In this document: in pieces, positions 31,357 to 38,871 of the stretch
How the letters are laid out: each line of letters begins with the position of its first letter
Position numbering within the stretch: the stretch's first letter is position 1
The notes under the pieces: model-generated
What the model was told of the DNA's origin: nothing
Databases searched by the model: none
The model's input: only the letters and a program-made list of their open reading frames with translations
Source of the DNA: CAZWSC01 sp964636385
GTDB taxonomy: Bacteria; Eisenbacteria; RBG-16-71-46; CAIMUX01
Length of the DNA stretch: 46,428 bases
Assembly (NCBI GenBank): GCA_964636385.1
Contig: CAZWSC010000100.1
Location: 1 to 46,428, forward strand
Direction: 5' to 3'
Program-made: the position numbers and the translations under genes

Positions 31357-32673
31357 TCACCGCAACCTGGAGCGCTGCTGCTCCAGCACGCGGAGCTGCT
31401 CTTCGAGCTGCCTGATTGACCTGCGTACCCTGCTCTCGCGGGCCCGGTTCAGTTCCTCTTCCCTGGCCAGCCACTCAAGCGCCGAACGGTCACCAAGGCG
31501 TGGATGCACGGCGAGCGGCGCGCCGTTTCGCAGAAGCCCGACGGATATCGTCTCTCCGGGTTTGAAGGCGGCGATCCTGGCCGTGATCTCGTTCGCATCC
31601 GCAACGGGCCTTCCGGCAATCGAGAGTATATGATCCCCGGGGAGAATGCCCGCAGTTTCCGCGGGGCTGCCGGGAAGAACGTGAATCACGATGAGACGTC
31701 CCGTGGAGAAGCCCTCATGAGCGGCATCAGGCGCCTCCGACAAACCTACGATCTCCGCCCTGACGCCCAGGAATCCTACCGGGTTGCGACTCCGTTCCTC
31801 CAGAAGGCGGCACAGATAGCCCATTTCGCGTGAGGACAGCACAAGGACCCGCTGGCACTCGAGCAGTTCCATCGCGAAACCAGTCTGGAAGGAACCAGCA
31901 CCCTGTTCCTTCTCCGCAAGCACCTGAACCAGCATCCCCTGGAAGCGGCCATTGCAGTCGATCACCGCACCGCCGCAGGATCCCCGGCAGTCTCCCATCT
32001 CGAGCCTCAGGTATCGTGTCGAGCCCGGCTGCCCCGGAACAGCCGTGTCCAGTGTTGCCATGCGGATCGACGGGTGGGTCTTTCCGGACTCGAAGTGGAA
32101 CACAGCCAGCCAGCTGCCGGAATCGCGGCCGATCGCGGCATCGACGGCCACCGGCACCAGCCCGTCGCAACTGTCCGCCCGGATAAGGGATACCCCCCTC
32201 TCGACATCCTGGGCCAGAAAGCGGGCACCAATGACGCGGCTGTCGGCCAGACGGATCTGAATGCTGTCGCCAGGCTGCGCGGCCTCGGCGCAGGTCAGTA
32301 TGAGCCCGCGCTCATCGAGGACCACCCCGGAGGCCCACACGGTCAGCCGGCTCGGCTCGAGGCGGACCATTCCGGAACCGTCGCCGAACCCTGACCACGG
32401 GCCCGTCGGACGGTATCCGATTACCTGGACCAGAGAACTCTCGACCCCGCTGAAGAGATCGTTCAGAGCCTGCCCGACAGCCGAATCCTCGTCGCCGGAG
32501 ATCACCCGGGCCGGGCCGGGTGATGGCAAGAGGCCGAGAACCAGAATGGCAACCGCCAGCCGGAATGCATGGCGGCAGCCACAAAGGGAAAGTCCCCGGT
32601 GAGGGACCCTGCCGCTGCAGGGGGGGAGGCACGCCGGGGACTCGGGACTAGAACGTGATCTGAGGACGAACAT
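31357..32673 (-). CDS. Degenerate HtrA/DegS-like PDZ protein (probable pseudoprotease)
   Basis: A 438-residue exported protein: signal segment about residues 38-55, an S1C trypsin-like domain (about 75-280), a PDZ domain (about 305-395, with VLPGSPAETAGILPGDHILSIAGRPV) and a C-terminal coiled coil rich in Arg/Glu/Gln. The protease scaffold is clear (ASGVVLDERGLILT, LADSRVIGARFLAQD), but the triad is lost: Glu130 stands for His (LTCAEAA for LTNAHVV), Gly160 for Asp, and Cys233 for the nucleophile Ser (GSCGG for GNSGG; codon TGC at 31975-31977). The ATG at 32673 has GAGG before it and overlaps the anti-sigma gene by 26 bases. It may bind peptides or envelope proteins and tune the sigma system rather than cleave. 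Confidence 0.85.
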   Translation of the reverse strand: MFVLRSRSSPESPACLPPCSGRVPHRGLSLCGCRHAFRLAVAILVLGLLPSPGPARVISGDEDSAVGQALNDLFSGVESSLVQVIGYRPTGPWSGFGDGSGMVRLEPSRLTVWASGVVLDERGLILTCAEAAQPGDSIQIRLADSRVIGARFLAQDVERGVSLIRADSCDGLVPVAVDAAIGRDSGSWLAVFHFESGKTHPSIRMATLDTAVPGQPGSTRYLRLEMGDCRGSCGGAVIDCNGRFQGMLVQVLAEKEQGAGSFQTGFAMELLECQRVLVLSSREMGYLCRLLEERSRNPVGFLGVRAEIVGLSEAPDAAHEGFSTGRLIVIHVLPGSPAETAGILPGDHILSIAGRPVADANEITARIAAFKPGETISVGLLRNGAPLAVHPRLGDRSALEWLAREEELNRARESRVRRSIRQLEEQLRVLEQQRSRLR

Positions 32674-33328
32674 CTACCTCATCCAGGTGGACCTGGCGGC
32701 CCGGGCCCATCGGGTCGGCCGGCAGTGTCCCCGGTGCGAACCGTCCGGGCTGATCCGACTCGGGGATGTCATCCTGATCCGTTTCGGGCGACAGAGCGAG
32801 TTCATCGACCAGGTCCATGAATGGACGCGTGGTTGCGTGCGGCAAGGAATGTGACACTTCAGCAGGCATCGCTGACGACGATGACAACGCCATCTGAACA
32901 TCGGGCTCCTGTCCGGTACCTGTGACATCCCCATGCGGGACAACCCTGTCAGGACCGGTGATCAGGATCCCAACGACCGCACCAATCGCCAGGGCACCAG
33001 CCATGCGAACCGGGACGGGTATCACCAGATCACCGAAACGCGCCCTGAGGCGGCCCCAAAGCCCGGAAGCCGACTCGCTGACCGGTTCCAGTTCGATGCG
33101 GCCGGCCTCATACGCTCGCACCCTGTCCAGGACCTTACCCACGAACGAAGGGTCAGCAGAGACCTGGGGAAGACCCCTGACCATGCTGACGGTAGCCACC
33201 AGAGAATCCCAGTGCATGGAGCATCTCCGGCAGTTTTCAACGTGAGCAGCCACCATGGCTGCCGTAGCGGCGTCGAGTTCGTTGTCCAGGCGTGCTGAGA
33301 AAAGGCTTTGAGCCTTACTACATTTCAT
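32648..33328 (-). CDS. Membrane-bound zinc anti-sigma factor
   Basis: A 226-residue protein with the ZAS zinc motif HVENCRRC (His29, Cys33, Cys36) plus Cys3, one membrane segment (about residues 105-125, VIPVPVRMAGALAIGAVVGILITG in part) and a periplasmic domain of about 100 residues. It should sequester the neighbouring ECF sigma factor in the cytoplasm and release it when the periplasmic part is cleaved or altered. The start overlaps the sigma stop by 11 bases, so production is probably coupled. The periplasmic tail is Asp/Pro-rich and not recognisable. Confidence 0.88.
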   Translation of the reverse strand: MKCSKAQSLFSARLDNELDAATAAMVAAHVENCRRCSMHWDSLVATVSMVRGLPQVSADPSFVGKVLDRVRAYEAGRIELEPVSESASGLWGRLRARFGDLVIPVPVRMAGALAIGAVVGILITGPDRVVPHGDVTGTGQEPDVQMALSSSSAMPAEVSHSLPHATTRPFMDLVDELALSPETDQDDIPESDQPGRFAPGTLPADPMGPGRQVHLDEVDVRPQITF

Positions 33329-33947
33329 CGATTCCGCCTTCCACCAGGCCGGAGAGCTGCTCCTGCAACGCCGACCTGGCCCGGTTGATCCGGGAGCGCA
33401 CGGTGCCTCCCGGGATTCCCAAGACCTTCTCTATCTCTTCGTATGAGAGCTGCTGAACATCCCTGAGGATAATCACCTCGCGGTACTTCTCGGGTAAGCC
33501 GGCAAGAGCCTTGCCGACCCACTCCTGGACTTCCCGCTGGCGCAGGCGGCGCTCCGGACCGGGGCCGCGATCAGCCACGAACCTGCTGGAGTCGCCCGCA
33601 ACCTCCATCAACCCGTCGAGGCTTACGATCCGCCTGGCCCTTACCCGCCGGCGGATCTCGTTCTTCGCAAGGTTGACCGCGATCGTGTACATCCAGGTGC
33701 TGAACTTTCCGCTGGGCCTGTATCTCTCCCTGTGCACAAAGATGCGAAGGAAGACCTCCTGGGCAATCTCCTGCGCGCGGTCCCTGTCGTTGATGAAGCG
33801 GCAGACCAGGTTGATGATCCGGCCCCTGTATCGGTCCACGAGGGTTGCGAACGCAGCCTCCGACCCCCGCACGATGTGTTCCATCAGAACCTCATCCGGA
33901 AGGGTGGAGAGTATGGGGATCGATTTTCTGTCTTCGTTCACTGCCAT
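33318..33947 (-). CDS. RpoE-like ECF sigma factor
   Basis: A 209-residue ECF sigma factor. Region 2 runs from ATLVDRYRGRIINLV through AQEIAQEVFLRIF to WMYTIAVNLAKNEIRRR; region 4 from ALAGLPEKYREVIILRDVQQ to the helix-turn-helix GIPGGTVRSRINRARSALQE. No sigma 3 domain is present. An ATG start with GGAG 6 bases upstream is clear. The order sigma - anti-sigma - HtrA-like protein is that of algU-mucA-...-mucD envelope-stress operons, so an envelope-stress role is inferred. It follows the TPR gene by 83 bases. Confidence 0.92.
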   Translation of the reverse strand: MAVNEDRKSIPILSTLPDEVLMEHIVRGSEAAFATLVDRYRGRIINLVCRFINDRDRAQEIAQEVFLRIFVHRERYRPSGKFSTWMYTIAVNLAKNEIRRRVRARRIVSLDGLMEVAGDSSRFVADRGPGPERRLRQREVQEWVGKALAGLPEKYREVIILRDVQQLSYEEIEKVLGIPGGTVRSRINRARSALQEQLSGLVEGGIDEM

Positions 33948-33999
33948 CGTGTCTCCAATCCTGAGTCAGGCAGCCACATGAACCCTCCTGGCGGCCCCG

Positions 34000-34016
34000 G
34001 GTTCCCTGCCGGAACC
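34000..34016 (-). repeat. Inverted repeat in the sigma-factor leader
   Basis: ggttcc (34000-34005), 5-base loop, ggaacc (34011-34016). On the minus strand this puts GGAAC, a common -35 of ECF sigma factors, about 50-70 bases before the sigma start, with GTTC 17 bases downstream. Autoregulation is possible but unproven; it may simply be a small hairpin after the TPR gene. Confidence 0.3.
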
Positions 34017-34030
34017 AGATCACTCTCCTA

Positions 34031-35938
34031 CTATCTTTGATGCGCCGGCGCGCTGTCCAGGCTGTCCTCCAGATCCCGCAGCTTCTCCTCGGCTTCAGCA
34101 TCATCGGGCGCCAGCTCCAGTGCCCTGCGGTACAGGCATGCAGCACCTTCCCTGTCCCCCAGTGCCGCCTTTGCATCGCCAAGGTGTCTCAGGACAATGG
34201 GTTCGTCCGGCAGCAACTCCGCCGCCCTCTGCAGGTAGGGGAGCGCCCCTTCGGGATCCCCAGTCTGGAAGAGCCCCCAGCCATAGCTGTCCAGATAGGC
34301 GGCATTGTCGGGATCCAGCTCCAGGGCCCGCCTCACACGCTCCAGCGACTCCTCCAGCCGTACTCCACGCTCTATGCACATGTACCCGGCGTGATTGAGG
34401 GCCATGTGGTTGTCCGGCTGAACCTCCAGAAGGCGGTCGAGCATCGAGATGGACTTCTCGAAGTCCCCCGCTTTCTCGAACAGAAAGCCCAGCCGCAGGA
34501 GCAACTCGGAATCCTCCGGTGAGTGCTTGAGCAGGGGGATCAGCCGCGCCGCCGCCTCGGAGTACCGCTCCCCCTCTTCCAGGAGAGTTGCCGACACCAG
34601 GGCCGCATCCCTCCTGGCAGGATCCCTCTCCAGGAGCTGGTCGGACAGGAGCAGGGCCTCGTCCTTCCGATCCAGCTGAGCCAGGGAGACTGCCTGCAGG
34701 ATCCCGGCCTCCTCATCATCGGGAGATCGCTGCAGAAGCGCCTCTGCCATCTCGAAGGCCTCTTCCGGGCGACCGTCCTGGTTCTCTACGCGCCACAGCC
34801 AGCGGTAGGGCTCCGGGTCTTCCGGGGCGCTGCGCGAGGCTTCAAGGAGGGCCTGACGGGAGTCGGCAATCCTGCCCAGCCGCAGGTAGTAGATACCGAG
34901 CTGGCGGGCCAGGATCGCGTCCTCGGGTCTGTCGCGGACCAGTATCTCCAGGTGTGGAACCGCGGCCTGCCAGTCACCCGACCCAATCAGGCTTCGTGTC
35001 AAGCGCAGCCGCACCCGCGACATCCGCGGCTGCTCAAGCAGAAGCTCATCCAGTATCGGCGCTGTCCCGGGCGGATCGCCCAGGTTGTCCAGCAGCAGGT
35101 GCAGCATCGGCTCCGCCTCCGGAAAGGCCGGGTCCCTGCGCAGGACCCTCGCCAGATCCATGACGGCATCCAGGGGACTGCCGTGAAGGGCCAGCAGCCG
35201 CGCACGGCGCAGGTATATCGACGGAAGCTCCAGAGCGGGGCTCAGGGCAGGATAGATCAGATCCAGGGCCTCCCTTCCGCGTCCCAACTGCTCGTAAAGA
35301 GTCAGGAGATTCATGAGAGTCGTCGTGTCTTCCGGATCCAGCTCCCGGGCAGCCAGGAAGCGGTCGAGAGCCTCCTCCCTCCGACCCTGCCTGACCAGTG
35401 TCATGCCTGCCAGTCTTGCAGGTCCCGAGAGGTCTGGGGCCGCCCTTGCCACCCTCTCCGCCCAGACCAGCGCCGAGTCGAGCCGGCCGCCCTGGTGAAA
35501 GGCCTGCGCCAGCAGCAGCGCAGCGTCGAGGTTTCCCGGATCTGCGGAGATCGCACGGCGGAACTCCACGACTGCCTCGTCGATCCGGTCGTCCTGAAGG
35601 TAGAAGCTGCCGGCAAGGTAGGCCTCCAGGCCGATCGTGAACTGCGTAAGAGTATCGGAGGGAACTGCCGGGGTCCGGACCTCCGCGGGATCCAGCGGGG
35701 CAAAGGCACTGTACTCCTCCGGCAGGACCGGCCCGGTCAGCCGGGCGGCAAAAGGCCTGCCACCCTGGTGGTTGGGGCCACCCCTTTGGGCGTCTGCGGA
35801 TGCAACACCGGAAAACACGCTCACAACCGTCAACGCCATCAGGAGCATCCATACATCTGACAGGTGTGCGGAACTGCGCCCGTAAAGGGAAAGTGTTCCC
35901 GGGCGAAGGTATCGCCCAATGCGGTAGTTTTGACTCAT
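34031..35938 (-). CDS. Exported tetratricopeptide-repeat protein
   Basis: A 635-residue protein with a hydrophobic export segment (MLLMALTVVSVFSGVASADA, residues 31-50). From about residue 95 to the end it consists of around fifteen TPR units (for example LEAYLAGSFYLQDDRIDEAV, LLAQAFHQGGRLDSALVWAE, AAYLDSYGWGLFQTGDPEGA). TPR arrays bind partner proteins. An N-terminal start at 35938 is listed; initiation at the ATG of MLLMALTVV (35848) would give a cleaner signal peptide. It lies upstream of the ECF sigma gene on the same strand, so the two may be expressed together. A role in envelope assembly is only suggested by context. Confidence 0.82.
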   Translation of the reverse strand: MSQNYRIGRYLRPGTLSLYGRSSAHLSDVWMLLMALTVVSVFSGVASADAQRGGPNHQGGRPFAARLTGPVLPEEYSAFAPLDPAEVRTPAVPSDTLTQFTIGLEAYLAGSFYLQDDRIDEAVVEFRRAISADPGNLDAALLLAQAFHQGGRLDSALVWAERVARAAPDLSGPARLAGMTLVRQGRREEALDRFLAARELDPEDTTTLMNLLTLYEQLGRGREALDLIYPALSPALELPSIYLRRARLLALHGSPLDAVMDLARVLRRDPAFPEAEPMLHLLLDNLGDPPGTAPILDELLLEQPRMSRVRLRLTRSLIGSGDWQAAVPHLEILVRDRPEDAILARQLGIYYLRLGRIADSRQALLEASRSAPEDPEPYRWLWRVENQDGRPEEAFEMAEALLQRSPDDEEAGILQAVSLAQLDRKDEALLLSDQLLERDPARRDAALVSATLLEEGERYSEAAARLIPLLKHSPEDSELLLRLGFLFEKAGDFEKSISMLDRLLEVQPDNHMALNHAGYMCIERGVRLEESLERVRRALELDPDNAAYLDSYGWGLFQTGDPEGALPYLQRAAELLPDEPIVLRHLGDAKAALGDREGAACLYRRALELAPDDAEAEEKLRDLEDSLDSAPAHQR

Positions 35939-35958
35939 GAGGCCCGTTTTCCTATACT
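35930..35958 (+). promoter_or_regulatory. Strong sigma-70-type promoter
   Basis: Plus strand TTGACT (35930-35935), exactly 17 bases, TATACT (35953-35958); each hexamer matches 5 of 6 consensus positions. Transcription would start near 35965, about 34 bases before the lipoprotein ATG. The -35 overlaps the first codons of the divergent TPR gene as listed, which argues for a downstream start of that gene. Confidence 0.75.
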
Positions 35959-35998
35959 CTGAAGCAGTTGCCCCTCGAACACTTCAGGGAGGTTGGTC

Positions 35999-36496
35999 AT
36001 GAAACACGCCCGGTTGGCAGTTCTCATGGCTGTGATGCTGCTGATCACGGCCGGTTCGGGTTGTTATACCATCGTCCGCCACTCCGGGGGGCCCTCGACC
36101 CAGTACACGGGCGGAACAGCCGGTCATTACCACGATGACCCGTTCTTCTCCCAGTACGGCCATTGGATGGATATCTACTATTATGCGCCGTACTATTCGA
36201 GACACGTGTGGGATCCGTGGGCAGGCTATCCATACTGGAGAGACTACTACTACTACCGCCCGATGCCCTACTACTACCGGCCCGTGAATCCGGCACCGGT
36301 TCAGTCGGGCGGAAGGAGCGCGTGGGATCGCGGACCTGGGGCTCCGTCACTGCCGTCAGCAGGTGAGGGCCGCGTGGTTCCGGCTCCGAAGAACGAGCCG
36401 CAGCAGCCTGCGCCGCCTGCGCCCGAACCGGAAAAGCCGGAGCGGGACAAAAAGCCCAGGAGTGACGAGCCGCGCCGCAGTGGATGGAGCCGCTAG
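35999..36496 (+). CDS. Tyr/Pro-rich lipoprotein of unknown function
   Basis: A 165-residue protein from the ATG at 35999 (GGGAGG 7 bases upstream). The signal MKHARLAVLMAVMLLITAGS ends at Gly-Cys followed by YTIVRH; the Cys (residue 21) is the likely lipid anchor although the -3 position is not canonical. The middle (about residues 40-95) is rich in Tyr, Trp and His with runs such as YYYRPMPYYYRPV, and the end is Pro/Lys/Glu-rich and looks disordered. I do not recognise a domain. The gene is the first of a two-gene unit with the barrel gene 31 bases downstream. Confidence 0.7.
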   Translation: MKHARLAVLMAVMLLITAGSGCYTIVRHSGGPSTQYTGGTAGHYHDDPFFSQYGHWMDIYYYAPYYSRHVWDPWAGYPYWRDYYYYRPMPYYYRPVNPAPVQSGGRSAWDRGPGAPSLPSAGEGRVVPAPKNEPQQPAPPAPEPEKPERDKKPRSDEPRRSGWSR

Positions 36497-36527
36497 CCTG
36501 GACAGTCTTACCCATGGAGCCACGAAC

Positions 36528-37868
36528 ATGACCCGCAATCTCCCAGCTGTTTCCGGCCGCGCCCTGACCCTGTCCGCACATATCCTGGCCATCGCCGCGC
36601 TGTCGCTGTCTGCGTCGGCGTTTGCCGTCGTTCCTGATCAGCCGATACCGGACATTCCTCTCATCCACAGGCCTGGAGTCGGCGCGCGAGCAATGGGGAT
36701 GGGCGGAGCCGTATCCGCCTCTGTCGGCGAATACACTGCCATGCACAGCAATCCCGCCGTGCTTGCCCTTGTCCGAAGCACTCAGATCACCGGATCGATG
36801 GAACACCGAACTCTCGATAGAGATGACACGTACCTGGGGCACCGCTCCGGCACCTCGCTCAGCGAGACACGCCTGCACTCATTGGGTTTCGCGTATCCCT
36901 ACCCGACATACCGGGGCTCCCTGGTAATCGGACTTGGATACGATGTCGTTGCGCCGTTCGGCTCCGACTACTTCAGAACTGCTTCCAATCGAGGTTCGGT
37001 GGACTTCGAGCGAGAGACCATACTCGAAAACGGCATGCTCGGCACATGGTCCGCGGGCTTCGCAGTTGACGTGAGCCCACGGGTTTCGCTTGGTGCTGCA
37101 GGCATCATCCTCACCGGCGATTCGCGCAGGGAGAGGGAGTTCATGTTCGACCACGCCAACGGACTCGACTGGGAGATCACATCCGCGGTCACCGACATGG
37201 ATATCACAGGGGTTTCCGGCCGCCTTGGGGCCCTCGTGCGCACTGATTCCGGAATCAACCTCGGCCTCGTACTGCACCTGCCGGAGAGGCTCAACCTGTC
37301 AGGAACCGCTTTCGAGGATGTGCGTCGGTACGACTCAGCAGGTGACACACTGGACTACGAAGACCGTTTCGACTTCGACGAAAGCCTCACCCTCCCCTTC
37401 CGCATGACCGGTGCGCTCGCGTACATGGCGATGCTGGGACCGGGCGATCTCACACTCGGCGGAGAGGCCACCTTCGCCGACTGGAAGGAGATCGACTACG
37501 CCGGACGGATCAGGGCGCGCGGGCTCGGCTATGCCTACCGCTCCACCGTCGATCTGCGTCTGGGGGCCGAGTACGCATTCATGCGGCCGCTCCCGGTCTC
37601 GCTTCGCGCCGGGTTCGCATCTCTGCCCCTGGCGTACAGGCCGATCAAAGTGGATGTGTTCCGCAACGACTACGAACTCGCATCGATCGGCAGGGACCGC
37701 CGCGCCTGGACCCTGGGGCTGGGGGTACAGGTCGACCCGACACTGCGCATCGACCTGGCGTATGTCAGAAGCTCCTACGAGCGTTCGGGACGCTCCACGG
37801 CGGGAGCGGTCACCGAAGAGTCGGCTCAGGAGTCCAGGCTGCTGATGGGCGTCCTGCTGGAACTGTAG
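36528..37868 (+). CDS. PorV/FadL-like outer-membrane barrel protein
   Basis: A 446-residue protein from the ATG at 36528; the frame is open to 36363 but only across the lipoprotein gene. The signal peptide (about residues 1-33) ends SASAFA. The mature start resembles the OmpP1/FadL/PorV group: PGVGARAMGMGGAVSAS, then HSNPAVLAL (usual N-P-A-x-L/M). It continues with alternating beta strands to the end, ESRLLMGVLLEL. FadL proteins carry hydrophobic compounds; PorV is a type IX shuttle that works with SprA. By eye the two cannot be separated. The last strand lacks the terminal Phe/Tyr, which is common in this group. Confidence 0.72.
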   Translation: MTRNLPAVSGRALTLSAHILAIAALSLSASAFAVVPDQPIPDIPLIHRPGVGARAMGMGGAVSASVGEYTAMHSNPAVLALVRSTQITGSMEHRTLDRDDTYLGHRSGTSLSETRLHSLGFAYPYPTYRGSLVIGLGYDVVAPFGSDYFRTASNRGSVDFERETILENGMLGTWSAGFAVDVSPRVSLGAAGIILTGDSRREREFMFDHANGLDWEITSAVTDMDITGVSGRLGALVRTDSGINLGLVLHLPERLNLSGTAFEDVRRYDSAGDTLDYEDRFDFDESLTLPFRMTGALAYMAMLGPGDLTLGGEATFADWKEIDYAGRIRARGLGYAYRSTVDLRLGAEYAFMRPLPVSLRAGFASLPLAYRPIKVDVFRNDYELASIGRDRRAWTLGLGVQVDPTLRIDLAYVRSSYERSGRSTAGAVTEESAQESRLLMGVLLEL

Positions 37869-37883
37869 CGCGGACGCCTGATC

Positions 37884-37901
37884 CGGCTCATCCGCGAGCC
37901 G
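37884..37901. terminator. Hairpin between convergent genes, possible bidirectional terminator
   Basis: cggctc (37884-37889), a 6-base loop, gagccg (37896-37901), lying between the convergent barrel and rnc genes. No T-run follows on either strand. Termination is suggested only by position. Confidence 0.3.
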
Positions 37902-37939
37902 TCTGCTTCGACACCCCAAGTAGGCGCGAACACCGCCGC

Positions 37940-38749
37940 CTACGTCGCATCCGGGTCATGGCCGTTTCGGGCTGAGTCCCTCTCCCCGGCTTCATCACGC
38001 GCAAGCTGGGCCAGTGCGGCGCGGGCGGCCATCTGCTCGGCTTCCTTCTTGTTGTGCCCCGTCCCGGAACCCAGCACGCGCCCCCGGATCACCACCTCCA
38101 CACGGAAGACCTTCTCGTGATCCGGCCCGCTCTCCCCGCAGATGCGATAGCGCGGGTGGGTCTTGTGCCGCGCCTGGACCAGCTCCTGCAGCAGGCTCTT
38201 GTTGTTGGACAGCGCACGGTCCTGGAGGATCTCGTCCGCCCGGATCAGAAGCCTGCGCCGCACGAAGCGCCGCGCCTCCTCCAGCCCCTGATCCAGGTAG
38301 ATGGCGCCTATCACAGCCTCAAGGGTGTCGGACAGAATGGATGCGCGGGAAGAGCCGCCAGATTCCCTCTCGGGAGCGCTGAGCAGCACCGACTCGCCAA
38401 GCTTCATGCGGTCCGCGCAGATCGCAAGGACATCGCGTGAGACGAGGAGCCCCTTCTTCTTGGTGAGGGTTCCTTCGCGGTCATCGGGATACCTGTCGTA
38501 GAGGAACTCGATGACGATGAGTTCCAGCACGGCATCGCCCAGGAACTCGACCCTCTCGTTGGAAAGCCGGGCGTCGCCGCCGTTGCAGCCGAGGTATGAC
38601 CGGTGGGTAAGCGCGCGGCAAAGCAGGCCTCTGTCACGAAAGCGGATTCCCTGTCTGCGCTCGAAGGTGTCGAGCACGGAATCAACGTCCCGGGAGGCTC
38701 CCGGAACTTCGCCTTTCAGACGATGCCAGAATTGACCGATCCAGCCCAT
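37940..38749 (-). CDS. rnc: Ribonuclease III
   Basis: A 269-residue dsRNA endonuclease that processes rRNA precursors and cuts structured mRNAs. The signature NERVEFLGDAVLE (metal-binding Glu/Asp) and the second acidic site in SDTLEAVIGAIYLDQG are present. The C-terminal dsRNA-binding domain runs from NNKSLLQELVQ to GHNKKEAEQMAARAALAQL. It is longer than usual by a short N-terminal extension (about 20 residues) and a polar tail. It is the last gene of the fab cluster, in the plsX-fab-acpP-fabF-rnc order known from many bacteria. A long hairpin precedes its start codon. Confidence 0.95.
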   Translation of the reverse strand: MGWIGQFWHRLKGEVPGASRDVDSVLDTFERRQGIRFRDRGLLCRALTHRSYLGCNGGDARLSNERVEFLGDAVLELIVIEFLYDRYPDDREGTLTKKKGLLVSRDVLAICADRMKLGESVLLSAPERESGGSSRASILSDTLEAVIGAIYLDQGLEEARRFVRRRLLIRADEILQDRALSNNKSLLQELVQARHKTHPRYRICGESGPDHEKVFRVEVVIRGRVLGSGTGHNKKEAEQMAARAALAQLARDEAGERDSARNGHDPDAT

Positions 38750-38759
38750 GCTTCTGCCC

Positions 38760-38800
38760 AGGCACGATTGCCGGGCCGGGCCCTCAGCCTGGTCGTGCCT
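38760..38800 (-). promoter_or_regulatory. Long hairpin directly upstream of rnc, candidate RNase III autoregulation site
   Basis: AGGCACGA (38760-38767) and TCGTGCCT (38793-38800) form an 8-bp perfect stem, and the inner arms ccgggc/gcctgg extend it with one mismatch and a 3-base bulge. It ends 10 bases before the rnc ATG. RNase III cuts its own leader in E. coli and Streptomyces; the same here is inference. Confidence 0.5.
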
Positions 38801-38871
38801 CCCGGTTACACACTGCAGTTCAGCCCGGTCTCGTCCGCAGGCCGGCCCGGTGAACTCATGAGTGGTCGCGG

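Noticed and set aside
31357..32673. Annotation as an active MucD/DegQ serine protease
   Set aside because: All three triad positions are substituted, so activity of the usual kind is not supported.
36045..36878. A 277-codon minus-strand frame opposite the lipoprotein and barrel genes
   Set aside because: Antisense to two genes with a strong promoter, signal peptides and ribosome-binding sites on the plus strand.
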